DNA of 64,000 nt, from assembly GCA_035315065.1 (NCBI GenBank), contig DATFYM010000203.1:1-64000 (forward strand), written 5' to 3'. This stretch comes from DATFYM01 sp035315065. GTDB taxonomy: Bacteria; Acidobacteriota; Terriglobia; UBA7540. The translations under genes and the position numbers were made by a program. Every line of letters begins with the position of its first letter. Within the stretch, counting starts at the first letter, position 1. The notes beneath the pieces are model-generated. The model made no database searches. It was not told the DNA's origin and was given only the letters and a program-made list of their open reading frames with translations. Below, in pieces: positions 15,799 to 24,159 of the stretch.

Positions 15799-17724
15799 TC
15801 ATCGGCCTTCGCTCTTCGTGTTCCTGCTGCTCAGGCGAAGCTCCAGCAGCGTGACCGTCAAAGGTTCGAATTTGAAATCGAACTCACTCTCTCTGATATC
15901 GGCAGGCCGCGACGTGATGGAGATGCGCTGTGGATCGTCGCGGCTGTTCATGACTTCGGCCGTGCCGCCGTGTAAGTGATCTTCGAGGGTGTGAATTGTG
16001 CCGCCGGTCACCGCAGCCTCAAAGCCTTGGAGATTGAAATGGGTGATAAGCGACGTGGGCGTCGAATTGACTGCGTAGACGCGCAGCGTCTTGCCGTCGG
16101 GGCTCAGGCTGGCGCTGAGGTCGGGCTCCTGGAGTTGCCACGCTGATTTGGAAGATCGCTCCGTGCGCAAGGGGTAATCGCCGGCGGCGCGTGCATACAA
16201 CTCCTGCGCGTAATAGGCAGGGGACTCGTAGACCCACCCCGGGCCGGTGATGATGAAACCGGAGCCGAAGCTGTCGGCAAAGTTGGAGCGATTGGCGATC
16301 TCCACCAGGTCGGCGCGCCGCTGGAGAAGGTTGAGGTAGCGGGAGACGCTGAGGGCGTTGTCGAGCGTCTGGAGCATGCCGCGCCGCAGTCCGAAGTCTC
16401 CTGCCGTCGTGTTCCACTCGGTCACCGCCACACGGATGTCTTTGCCTCCTCCGTTGGCCGTAATCCAATCCTCAAGGGTTTGGAAGCTCTTGTCTTCCGC
16501 CAGCAGGTCGGCCACTTCGTAGTGATGGGGAGCGAGGTAGTCGAAGGCCGTGCCCGCGGCGGCCAGCAGGCTCGCGGTGGGAAACGAGGAAAGGAGCTTG
16601 ATGGTGGGGTCCGCTTTCTTCATAGCCTCGGCGAAGGCTCGCACTGAATTGTTGTACTCCGGCACGTCGACTTCGTTAGCGATTTGCCAGAACTTCACGT
16701 GATAGGGTTCGGAGTGCCCGTTCTTGGCGCGCAGCGAGCCCCAATGGGTTCCCGGGCCACCATTGCAGTATTCCACTTCGGCGGCGGCGTCCTCCGGTTT
16801 CTTGCCGGTCCATCGCACGCAGATGAGTGGCTCGGCGCCGACGTAATGGCAGAGGCGAACGAACTCATCGATGCCGACAAAGTTCTCTTCCAGGCCGCCC
16901 CACACCGTTGAGAACGGTTGACGCTCGTCCCATGGCCCGACCCCGCGCTCCCACTCGTAGCCCTCGATGGTGCTGCCTCCGAATCGAATGATTCCGGGAT
17001 ACATCGCTTTCAGGGCCGCCACGACGTCTGGACGCCACAGCCCCAGCACCGCGTCCGAGCCGATGAGGTAGACTCGGTCCAGCCAGAGCGCGCCTGGGCC
17101 TTCAAAATCGATAGTGAGCGTTGCGTTATCGAGAGTGCGGTCGGGCCGCAAGTCGGCCTCGGCGGCGGTCCAATCCTCACCAGCCCGCCTGGGCGGGGCC
17201 AGCAGCACCGGCCCGGCGATCGCGCGTCCGGCACCATGCAAGGAGGCCCACACGCGGACGTTGCCCTGGCTTCGCATGTGGAGGCGTAGCTTGTACGGAA
17301 CCCCCTGCTTGAGGTAGAAGCCGTCCTGCGAAATCCCGGCTCGCGCGTGTGCCACCCGCAACTCGATCTTCTGAGACCGAGCACCGTTGAACGGGTTCGC
17401 CGTGTCGAACGAGTATTGCGCTACCTCGACCGCGCCGTCCGGATACCAAGGTCGGTGGGGCTCGTCGATTTCTTTCTTGTAGCTCACGTGGCAGGGAGGT
17501 GCTTCCTCGAAGCTGGTTGAAACCACCTGCTGAGCGATGATCGAGGGAATCAGGTTGCAGAGTAGTTCGATGAACTGCCCCTGCTGCTTGGCATCGATCG
17601 GGCGCCTGGTGGTGTGTTCGTCGAGGATTCGCACATCCTCGCGAGTACTCTGGGGCAACGAGGACTGGCCGCGGGCCGGTAAGGCTAACAGCAGCATGAG
17701 GAGGGCCGACGAAGGCAAAAGCAT
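15799..17724 (-). CDS. Secreted glycoside hydrolase, GH51 alpha-L-arabinofuranosidase-like
   Basis: A 641-residue exported enzyme: a signal peptide (L-L-P-S-S-A-L-L-M-L-L-L-A-L-P-A-R-G), a beta-sandwich carbohydrate-binding-like region (about 85-215, ending G-A-L-W-L-D-R-V), then a clan GH-A TIM barrel. The acid/base is likely Glu351 in W-Q-I-A-N-E-V-D, and the nucleophile Glu436 in V-T-E-W-N-T-T; I-R-F-G-G-S-T-I-E marks an earlier strand. A C-terminal beta domain (T-L-L-E-L-R-L) closes it. It would release arabinose from plant polysaccharide. Substrate beyond the GH51-type family is not provable here. Confidence 0.82.
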   Translation of the reverse strand: MLLPSSALLMLLLALPARGQSSLPQSTREDVRILDEHTTRRPIDAKQQGQFIELLCNLIPSIIAQQVVSTSFEEAPPCHVSYKKEIDEPHRPWYPDGAVEVAQYSFDTANPFNGARSQKIELRVAHARAGISQDGFYLKQGVPYKLRLHMRSQGNVRVWASLHGAGRAIAGPVLLAPPRRAGEDWTAAEADLRPDRTLDNATLTIDFEGPGALWLDRVYLIGSDAVLGLWRPDVVAALKAMYPGIIRFGGSTIEGYEWERGVGPWDERQPFSTVWGGLEENFVGIDEFVRLCHYVGAEPLICVRWTGKKPEDAAAEVEYCNGGPGTHWGSLRAKNGHSEPYHVKFWQIANEVDVPEYNNSVRAFAEAMKKADPTIKLLSSFPTASLLAAAGTAFDYLAPHHYEVADLLAEDKSFQTLEDWITANGGGKDIRVAVTEWNTTAGDFGLRRGMLQTLDNALSVSRYLNLLQRRADLVEIANRSNFADSFGSGFIITGPGWVYESPAYYAQELYARAAGDYPLRTERSSKSAWQLQEPDLSASLSPDGKTLRVYAVNSTPTSLITHFNLQGFEAAVTGGTIHTLEDHLHGGTAEVMNSRDDPQRISITSRPADIRESEFDFKFEPLTVTLLELRLSSRNTKSEGR

Positions 17725-17759
17725 AGCGTCTCCCGTTAAAACGAAATCTCCTTAAAACG

Positions 17760-17848
17760 AAGAATTGACGATTGACGATTGAAAATCCGGAATAGCTTGC
17801 GTCTTTTTCTTCCAATCGTCAATCGACAATCGGCAATCGTCAATGCCC
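17760..17848. repeat. Spacer repeat of 'CAATCGTCAAT' words in inverted arms
   Basis: GAATTGACGATTGACGATTG on the left and CAATCGTCAATCGACAATCG on the right flank about 40 bases between the glycosidase start and the lpxD end. Confidence 0.85.
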
Positions 17849-17881
17849 CTCGCCACTGGCCACTAACCGCTAGCCACTTCT

Positions 17882-18919
17882 CTACGTACCACGGGGATCC
17901 GCATCCTGAGAGGTCCTGGCAAGAGAGCTGCGGACCTTCCGAAAGACGGAGTACATCTCCGGCAGGTGCGGCATGATGGCGGCGTTTTTTAGCCAGACGA
18001 AATGATCGATGGTGGGAGAGCCGGAGACGGTGCGATTGGGCTCGATGTCACCCGCTACGCCGGACTGTGGAGTGACGATGACGTTGTCGCCCACGGTGAG
18101 GTGACCGGCCACGCCGACCTGACCGGTGAGGATCACTTGGCGTCCGATCTTCGAGCTTCCCGCCAAACCCGCCTGCGCGCAGAGCAGAGTGTTCTCGCCC
18201 ACCTCGCATCCGTGGCCCACCTGGACCAGGTTGTCGACTTTCACGCCGCGCCGCAGCCGCGTCTCGCCTACCGTGGCTCGGTCGATGCAACTGTGGGCCT
18301 GGACCTCGACGGCGTCTTCGATCACCACCGTCCCTGACTGCACAATCTTGTAGTAACTTCCGTCCGCCTGGCGGGCGAAGCCGAAGCCGTCGGCGCCAAT
18401 CACTGCTCCGTTTTGCAGGATCACGTCGTTGCCGATCCGGACGTTCTCGCGAACGACGGCGTGCGAGTGGGCCAGGAAGCGATCGCCGATCGCGGCGCCT
18501 GTATAGATCATGACGAAGCTCTTCAGCACGCAGTCGTCGCCGATTTGCACGCCGTCCTCGACGACCACATAGGGGCCGATGGAGGGATTCCGTCCGATTC
18601 TCGCGCCAGCGCCGATGACGGCCGTGGGATGGATGCCCACCGGGGGCCGTCGAGGCGGAGCAAAAACCTCAAGGGCCTTGGCAAAAGCCACGTACGGATT
18701 GGGGGAGCGTAATGCCGGTCGGCCGTGGACGTCGACCTCCAGCCCGACGATCACGGCCGCCGCCCGCGTCGACTTGAGCTTGGGCTCGTATTTGGGATTG
18801 GAGAGAAAAGTGATTTCGGTCGGGGATGCTTCGTCCATGCCTGCCACGCCGGCGATCTCCAGATCGGTCGGGCCTTCCAGTTGGCAGTCAACGCGGGCAG
18901 CAAGCTCGCCTAGTTTCAT
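17882..18919 (-). CDS. lpxD: UDP-3-O-acylglucosamine N-acyltransferase
   Basis: A 345-residue lipid A biosynthesis enzyme that adds the second 3-hydroxyacyl chain to UDP-3-O-acyl-glucosamine. The N-terminal uridine-binding domain (E-I-T-F-L-S-N-P-K-Y) is followed by many left-handed beta-helix hexapeptide repeats; the catalytic His is at about residue 236 in V-G-H-G-C-E-V-G-E-N. The C-terminal L-P-E-M-Y-S-V-F-R-K helix is intact. Its presence shows an LPS-type outer membrane. It stands alone, not in an lpx cluster, which is common outside Proteobacteria. Confidence 0.95.
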   Translation of the reverse strand: MKLGELAARVDCQLEGPTDLEIAGVAGMDEASPTEITFLSNPKYEPKLKSTRAAAVIVGLEVDVHGRPALRSPNPYVAFAKALEVFAPPRRPPVGIHPTAVIGAGARIGRNPSIGPYVVVEDGVQIGDDCVLKSFVMIYTGAAIGDRFLAHSHAVVRENVRIGNDVILQNGAVIGADGFGFARQADGSYYKIVQSGTVVIEDAVEVQAHSCIDRATVGETRLRRGVKVDNLVQVGHGCEVGENTLLCAQAGLAGSSKIGRQVILTGQVGVAGHLTVGDNVIVTPQSGVAGDIEPNRTVSGSPTIDHFVWLKNAAIMPHLPEMYSVFRKVRSSLARTSQDADPRGT

Positions 18920-19281
18920 AGGGCACCTCGGAACCCAGTTTTCTGTTAGTTCTCAGTTTTCGGTTAGCTGTCAGCCGTCGGCAATCGGCCGTCAGTCTTC
19001 CCGGCAGTGAACAGTCTACCGTCAAAGGTGGCGAAACGTCGAGTAGGGGGACCGATTCGTTCACGTGAGATCCTTCAACAGCTTTCCGTTCGTCACCGGC
19101 CAATGTCGTGGCCGGTACCGTACCATGACCTCAGTAAGCTAGGCTGGAAGGGAGGGTTCGTATATCGTCGGTTACGCGGCCGAAGTTTGGAACAAGGGTT
19201 TGGGTATCCAACAATGTACTTGCAGTCTCATTAACATCGCGTTAGACTGCATAGCAGAAGTTGACGGAGGTGGTTGCCCTG
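18920..19281. other. Non-coding spacer between lpxD and the PilZ gene
   Basis: About 360 bases. The first 90 bases carry the AGTTCTCAGTTTTCGGTTAG stutter family and a GCCGTCGGCAATCGGCCGTC word. The remainder has no open frame of note and no RNA gene that I recognise. Divergent promoters for lpxD and the PilZ gene are expected here, but none is clear. Confidence 0.5.
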
Positions 19282-19602
19282 ATGGCGAGAGAACATCGTT
19301 TGAGTGCGCGGGTACCGCTGGAATTGCCGGTACACGTCTGGTGGAGGACGATCACGGGGAAGTCGCAAGAGGCGGAAGGAAAGACAGAGAACATCAGTGC
19401 CAACGGGATGTTCGTGACGATTCGACGCCGGCTGCGAAACAACGCGCCGATTTCATTCCGCGTCGATTTGCCGTCCGAGATTACTCGGGCGCCCGTTCAA
19501 CTTCTGGGCCACGGAAGAATTGTTCGGCGCAGTGGGCCGGGCGAGATTCCGGGAATTGCGGCCGTCATCGACGAGTACGAGATTCGGCCAGCGGGGAATT
19601 GA
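19282..19602 (+). CDS. PilZ-domain-like protein
   Basis: A 106-residue single-domain protein from the ATG at 19282, with GGAGG at 19266-19270. The R-L-S-A-R-V-P start followed by E-N-I-S-A-N-G-M-F matches the PilZ RxxxR and (D/N)xSxxG elements that clamp cyclic-di-GMP, although the first motif is spaced as R-x-x-x-R with Ser-Ala between. It ends G-I-A-A-V-I-D-E-Y. A likely c-di-GMP effector acting on motility or exopolysaccharide. The next gene is a LuxR-type regulator about 140 bases downstream in the same direction. Confidence 0.72.
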   Translation: MAREHRLSARVPLELPVHVWWRTITGKSQEAEGKTENISANGMFVTIRRRLRNNAPISFRVDLPSEITRAPVQLLGHGRIVRRSGPGEIPGIAAVIDEYEIRPAGN

Positions 19603-19740
19603 GCGTGGCGGAGAGAAGCGTTCAAGCTGCCCCGCTTTGCTGCCGATATCTATACCTCGGGGTGCCAGCGCGAGAAGGTGTTCGCTTTCGGAGTGCGAAC
19701 ACGATGGACCGCCAAGCCCGGAGGAGAGGGAATTCTCAGC

Positions 19741-20511
19741 GTGTCGACCACACCAAACGCACGTGCCGGTAAGAAGAGAATCCGCATCCTCATCGCGGAC
19801 CAAGAGGGGGTCTTCATCTTCGGCCTGAAGAAACTCTTCGGGGTGGAGGACGATCTGCGGGTCATGGCACAGGCCACGGACGGCCCTTCGGCCATCAGTA
19901 TGGCGCGCGAGTTTACACCGGACATCGTCTTTTTGCAGGCGGAACTGACGGGGCAAACCCCGGGTGAGTTTCTGGCCGAGCTCCTCGAAGCGTCGCCGGG
20001 CAGCAAGATCGTCATTACCGCGTCGGCGCTCAATGAGGAGTCGTCACTTCGCTATGTAAAGGCCGGCGCCTCCGGTGTCATCCTGAAGTCAGTTGATCCC
20101 GCGCTGTTTTCGAAGTGCGCGCGCAAGGTGGTCCAGGAAGATGAAGTTTGGCTGCCCAAGAAACAGGTGACGCAGATGGCCAGGCTTCTGGAAGGAACTC
20201 AGGATCGGCCCCTGCGCCCGCGTGACACGCTGACTAACCGGGAGAAAACGGTCATCAGCTACGTCCTGCAAGGGTGGCGCAACAAGGAAATAGCGCAGCA
20301 CCTCTCGATTACGGAGCAAACGATCAAGAATCATCTGCGGACGATTTACGACAAGGTCGGCGTGTCCGACCGTTTGGAGTTGGTGCTCTACGCCATTCAC
20401 CAGCGGCTGGAGTTGCCCCCGACGAGCGCGACACCGGTCCCGCCGGTGCGCCCGAGCTCCGCCAAGCCGCCCGTGCCGCAGAACGATCCGGCGCTGGTGG
20501 GCTCGCGTTAG
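19741..20511 (+). CDS. LuxR/NarL-type response regulator with degenerate receiver
   Basis: A 256-residue protein from the GTG at 19741 (GGAGGAGAGGG ends 10 bases before it; the frame is open from 19678). A receiver domain (about residues 14-135) is followed by a LuxR-type helix-turn-helix (L-T-N-R-E-K-T-V-I-S-Y-V, then N-K-E-I-A-Q-H-L-S-I and T-V-K-type N-H-L-R-T-I-Y) and a proline-rich tail. In the receiver the phospho-acceptor Asp is replaced by Gln66 (I-V-F-L-Q-A-E-L) and the acidic pair is D-Q instead of D-D; the Thr (V-I-T-A-S) and Lys (V-I-L-K-S) remain. It probably regulates without phosphorylation. Confidence 0.88.
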   Translation: MSTTPNARAGKKRIRILIADQEGVFIFGLKKLFGVEDDLRVMAQATDGPSAISMAREFTPDIVFLQAELTGQTPGEFLAELLEASPGSKIVITASALNEESSLRYVKAGASGVILKSVDPALFSKCARKVVQEDEVWLPKKQVTQMARLLEGTQDRPLRPRDTLTNREKTVISYVLQGWRNKEIAQHLSITEQTIKNHLRTIYDKVGVSDRLELVLYAIHQRLELPPTSATPVPPVRPSSAKPPVPQNDPALVGSR

Positions 20512-20900
20512 AATTCGAAACTCGAAAGCACGCGAAAGTAGAAATTCGAAACTCCAAACTCGAGAATCGAAACTTGCCCCTCATGCCAAGCACCCAGGTG
20601 AATAACGCATGACTCCCGTGTCCATGCGAGTCCCCCAAGTTCGAGTTTGGATATTCGATTTTCCAATTTCGGACTTCTAGTTTTGAATTAATCGTGCTTG
20701 GTGCTCGCCTTTCACCTGTGTTAGGATGACGCGGTGTTAGTAGGTACGAAGGCTTCTGGAGAGCGCGCGGGAGATCGTGCGTTGAGACGACTTCCTAATC
20801 GACTGAAAGTTCATAATTTAGCGCACGCTGGGCAAGTGCACGCTCAAGTAACGGTGTGCGTTGTGCCTTTCCGATCAGCATCGCCCGAAGGAGGACAGGC
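20512..20900. repeat. Spacer with 'AATTCGAAACTCGAAA' inverted arms, then unknown sequence
   Basis: GAATTCGAAACTCGAAAGC with GAAATTCGAAACTCCAAACTC on the left pairs with GTTCGAGTTTGGATATTCGA and later words up to about 20690. From 20691 to 20900 no gene is visible; GTGTTAGGATGAC at about 20717 could be a minus-10 region for xerD. Confidence 0.7.
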
Positions 20901-21929
20901 TTGAGCCAAGTCAGCACTGAGTTGGGCGGAAGACCCGCGGCCTCGGGGGCTTGCGGTGGCGCGCCAGAGGATGACGGAGCCTTTACAACGGTCCCCGGGC
21001 TTCGATCGCTGGGGGCTGCCGGCCGGACTGCAAGCCCCACGCCCGAGTGGCCGGAACTGGCTCGCTTTCTGGACTACATTCGAGTCGAGAAAGGCTTGGC
21101 TCCGAACAGCATCCAGAGTTATCGCCGGGACTTGATAGCCTTCCAGTTCCATGCCCGACGTGAGGGCAAAACCCCGGCGACCGTGACCCGCGCTGATCTT
21201 CGCCGTTTTTTTGCGGCCCTGTACCGCCGCGGGCTCAGTCCGAGATCGGCGGCGCGGCACCTCGTTTCGCTGCGCAATTTCTTCCGCTTCCTCGCCAAAG
21301 AAGGCTGCGTCGTGAGCGACCCTACCCAGGATCTCGACGCCCCGCAGATCGGCCAGAGTCTGCCGAAGCATCTCGCGGCCAATGAAGTGGAATTGCTCCT
21401 GGAGCAGCCCGACTCCTCGACGCCAGCCGGGATGCGCGACAAAGCGATGCTGGAGTTGCTTTACGCCACGGGGATGCGCGTTTCGGAGTTGGTGGGCGTG
21501 CGCGTGCAAGACCTGGAAGCCAATCTCGGCATCATTCGGTGCCAGGGGAAGGGAAACAAGGAGCGCCTGATTCCGGTGGGGAAGTCGGCGCTTCGGGCTG
21601 TTGAAAGGTATGTGCGCGACGGCCGGAGCCGATTTCTGAAGATCCCCGCCATGCCGTTTCTGTTTTTGAACCACCGGGGCAAGCCGCTGTCGCGCGTCGG
21701 GTTTTGGAAGATTCTGTCGTGCTACGGAAGGGCGGCGGGAATTCGGACTCCGCTTACGCCCCACCTCGTGCGGCACTCTTTCGCAACTCACTTGTTGGAG
21801 CGCGGTGCCGACCTGCGCTCGATTCAACTCATGCTGGGGCACAGCGACATCTCTACCACCCAGGTGTATACCCATGTGGTGAAGGAGCGGCTGAAGCAGG
21901 TGTACCAGACGTATCATCCGAGGGCCTGA
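20901..21929 (+). CDS. xerD: Site-specific tyrosine recombinase XerD
   Basis: A 342-residue recombinase that resolves chromosome dimers at dif with a XerC partner not seen here. The N-terminal SAM-like core-binding domain (F-L-D-Y-I-R-V-E-K-G-L) precedes the catalytic domain with Arg193 (T-G-M-R-V-S-E-L), Lys in G-K-G-N-K-E-R-L, His288 and Arg291 (H-L-V-R-H), His314 (L-G-H-S-D) and the nucleophile Tyr323 (Q-V-Y-T-H-V). The TTG at 20901 is chosen because GAAGGAGGA stands just before it; the frame is open from 20856. The ~45-residue N-terminal extension before P-E-W-P-E-L is unusual. Confidence 0.9.
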   Translation: MSQVSTELGGRPAASGACGGAPEDDGAFTTVPGLRSLGAAGRTASPTPEWPELARFLDYIRVEKGLAPNSIQSYRRDLIAFQFHARREGKTPATVTRADLRRFFAALYRRGLSPRSAARHLVSLRNFFRFLAKEGCVVSDPTQDLDAPQIGQSLPKHLAANEVELLLEQPDSSTPAGMRDKAMLELLYATGMRVSELVGVRVQDLEANLGIIRCQGKGNKERLIPVGKSALRAVERYVRDGRSRFLKIPAMPFLFLNHRGKPLSRVGFWKILSCYGRAAGIRTPLTPHLVRHSFATHLLERGADLRSIQLMLGHSDISTTQVYTHVVKERLKQVYQTYHPRA

Positions 21930-21934
21930 CGGGG

Positions 21935-22081
21935 TGCAGGGAACAGGGAACAGGGAATAGGGAACAGGAGGGAATAAGGAGTAGGGAACAGGAACAACCG
22001 CCGACAGGAAACGAAGGGGCGGAGCCCGTCTCTCCTGGCGAGCGTTCTTCCCTGTTCCCTGTAACCTGTTCCCTGTTCCCT
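21935..22081. repeat. Spacer repeat of 'GGGAACAGGGAACAG' words in inverted arms
   Basis: The left arm GCAGGGAACAGGGAACAGGG and on, the right arm CCCTGTTCCCTGTAACCTGT and on, with about 60 bases between them. It separates xerD from the nucleotidyltransferase gene and leaves no room for a normal Shine-Dalgarno sequence. Confidence 0.9.
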
Positions 22082-22088
22082 ACAAGAT

Positions 22089-23699
22089 ATGAGCGACTAC
22101 AACTTCTTGATGGAAAGCCGGCTCTCCCCGGATCAGACGCGCGTGATCAATCAACTAAGCCGCGCCGCGGCGGTCGAGGGCCTCAACTTTTATCTGGTGG
22201 GCGGAGCTGTGCGGGACCTCACGTATGGGCAGCAGACGGTCCGCGATCTCGATTTTGCGGTCGAGGGAAGCCCTGAGAAGATTCTGAAGCACCTCGGAGC
22301 TCAGGGCATGGCGCACCGGTCCGAGTCGGGCTCCCCCGGCCAAGGCCCCGTGGTTGTCGCCGAACACGTCTTGTACGACTCCCGGCTCAACGTGGCCGAT
22401 ATTGTCTTTTCCAATGGCGTGCGGGGCGAGATCGCGGCGACCCGCTCGGAGACTTATGCCAAGCCGGGAGCGCGCCCCGACGTGGCGCCGGGCACGATCT
22501 TTGAGGACCTCCGGCGTCGCGACTTCTCCTTGAACGCCATGGCGATCTCGTTGCACCCCAACTCGCGGGGCCTGTTGCTCGACCCTACCAACGGCGCGGG
22601 CGATATCCTGAAGATGGAACTTCGGGCCCTGTACAGCCGCAGCTTTTTCGACGATCCCTCCCGTATCTATCGCCTGCTGCGACTGAGCGAGCGCCTCGGC
22701 TTTAAGCCCGACGAGCGGACCCATCGCTGGCTCGACGCAGCGCTCGAGAGCCGCGCCTGGGAAGAGGTGAACCCCGAGCAACAGAAAAGGGAGCTGGCCG
22801 CCATCTTGCGGGAGGAGAATCCCGGCCGCGTCCTGAAACTGCTGGGCGAAAAGGGTCTGCTGGCCGGGTTGGACCGCGCCCTGACGCCAGCCAAGATTCC
22901 TTACGACCGCTTCGCCAAGATCCGCACCGCGGCCAAGATCGTCCCCAATGCGGAGCTGTTCCTCCTCAATTTTCACGCGCTGGCGGAAAAACTCGGCGGC
23001 ACGAACCGGAACCGTTTGGCGCACGAACTCTTCGTCCATAAGCAGGACCTTAAGCTTGCCCTCGGCCTGGAGACGGAGGCGAGAACATTGGCTCGCACTT
23101 TGGCTAGCTCCAAAGGCGGGTCGCCCAGCCGCGTGTACACCCTCCTTTCCGGTCGGCCGGCGCCACTCCTGCTTTTTGTGCTGGCTCACTACCCACAGGC
23201 CGCCGTCCAGAGCCGCGTGAAGGCCTACTTCCAGAAGGTCCCGTTGGTGCAGGCCAAGCTGCCGCGCGGCGAACTCACCGCGCTCGGCGTCCCGCCCGGT
23301 CCGAAGTTTGAGAAGATCCTGGAGCGAGTCTTCCTGGATCAGTTGGACGGCAAGATCAAGACACCAAACCAGCTCCAGAAGGAACTACGCAGCTTGGCCG
23401 GGATCAAGGAGCCCATGCCGGCACCGGCGCCCGCCGCTCGCCGGAAGCCTGGAGGGGAGAAGACGACCAAGGCCGCCAAAGCGGTCACAATTAAAGCGCC
23501 CAAGAGCGATGCTCCCGCGTCCAAGCCGCCCGAGACCAAAGCGCCCAGAACGAAAGACACCAAAGCGCCCGAAACGGGGAAGGCTCATGTGAGGCAGGTA
23601 GGAGCGGCTAAACTCGGGGGCGTAACCAAACAGCAGCAGAGACACAAGGGAAGCGAGAAAAAAACCGCACCGCAAAAGGCGACGACTAAGCGGCGCTAG
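22089..23699 (+). CDS. CCA tRNA nucleotidyltransferase/poly(A) polymerase family protein
   Basis: A 536-residue class II nucleotidyltransferase that adds CCA, or part of it, to tRNA 3' ends or A-tails to RNA. The head domain shows L-V-G-G-A-V-R-D and D-L-D-F-A-V-E (metal-binding D-x-D), then R-R-R-D-F-S-L-N-A-M-A and the R-I-Y-R-L-L-R neck motif. The following ~220 residues fit body and tail helices. The last ~100 residues are a low-complexity Lys/Pro/Ala/Thr tail (K-A-P-K, K-A-P-R, K-A-P-E repeats) that should be disordered and basic, possibly aiding RNA binding. No HD domain is obvious. Confidence 0.88.
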   Translation: MSDYNFLMESRLSPDQTRVINQLSRAAAVEGLNFYLVGGAVRDLTYGQQTVRDLDFAVEGSPEKILKHLGAQGMAHRSESGSPGQGPVVVAEHVLYDSRLNVADIVFSNGVRGEIAATRSETYAKPGARPDVAPGTIFEDLRRRDFSLNAMAISLHPNSRGLLLDPTNGAGDILKMELRALYSRSFFDDPSRIYRLLRLSERLGFKPDERTHRWLDAALESRAWEEVNPEQQKRELAAILREENPGRVLKLLGEKGLLAGLDRALTPAKIPYDRFAKIRTAAKIVPNAELFLLNFHALAEKLGGTNRNRLAHELFVHKQDLKLALGLETEARTLARTLASSKGGSPSRVYTLLSGRPAPLLLFVLAHYPQAAVQSRVKAYFQKVPLVQAKLPRGELTALGVPPGPKFEKILERVFLDQLDGKIKTPNQLQKELRSLAGIKEPMPAPAPAARRKPGGEKTTKAAKAVTIKAPKSDAPASKPPETKAPRTKDTKAPETGKAHVRQVGAAKLGGVTKQQQRHKGSEKKTAPQKATTKRR

Positions 23700-23735
23700 T
23701 GACCCGGGTCGTCCGCGCACCCCGGGGCCGCGCGT

Positions 23736-23897
23736 TCAGATACTGCCGTTCCTGACCAACCAGAACCAGTAAAAGCGATGGTCGCACCGCCGGCAACGGA
23801 ACGGTCGCAAGAGGACAAGGGCAATCAGACGGTCTCCCAGACCGTGCCGATGCGACCGTCGGACGTTGGGGCTGTCGCACTTGGGACACTTGGGCAT
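23736..23897 (-). CDS. Small zinc-ribbon protein (53 residues)
   Basis: Translating the minus strand from the ATG at 23897 gives a 53-residue protein, too short for usual length cut-offs. It starts M-P-K-C-P-K-C-D-S-P-N-V-R-R-S and later has F-R-C-R-R-C-D-H-R-F-Y, so two CxxC knuckles (Cys4/Cys7 and Cys35/Cys38) would bind one zinc. Between them is an R-L-I-A-L-V-L-L-R-P hydrophobic stretch and it ends with an aromatic W-F-W-L-V segment. GAGGTGG stands just upstream of the ATG. The knuckles and the Shine-Dalgarno support a real gene; the role is unknown. It is convergent with the nucleotidyltransferase gene. Confidence 0.7.
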   Translation of the reverse strand: MPKCPKCDSPNVRRSHRHGLGDRLIALVLLRPFRCRRCDHRFYWFWLVRNGSI

Positions 23898-24159
23898 CTT
23901 GTCCACCTCGGTGCGTTCTCGCCAGAAACGGGGAAGGGCGGGGTTTTAACCTCGCCCGAAGGAGCAACTCCTGCCGCTCTCTCGGTCTCGCGTCCCGCGC
24001 TGTTCGTTCGACAGACGCCGCAGGGGGCAAGACAAGAGAAGGATGAAGCGCTCGTCTAACGGGCCGGTTAACACTTGGTTAAAATGCGGTTAAAAAATAG
24101 CCTTTTCGTTGGTAGTCAGAAATCCAGCCTAACGCTTTTCGATCTCGATCGAGATAAGT

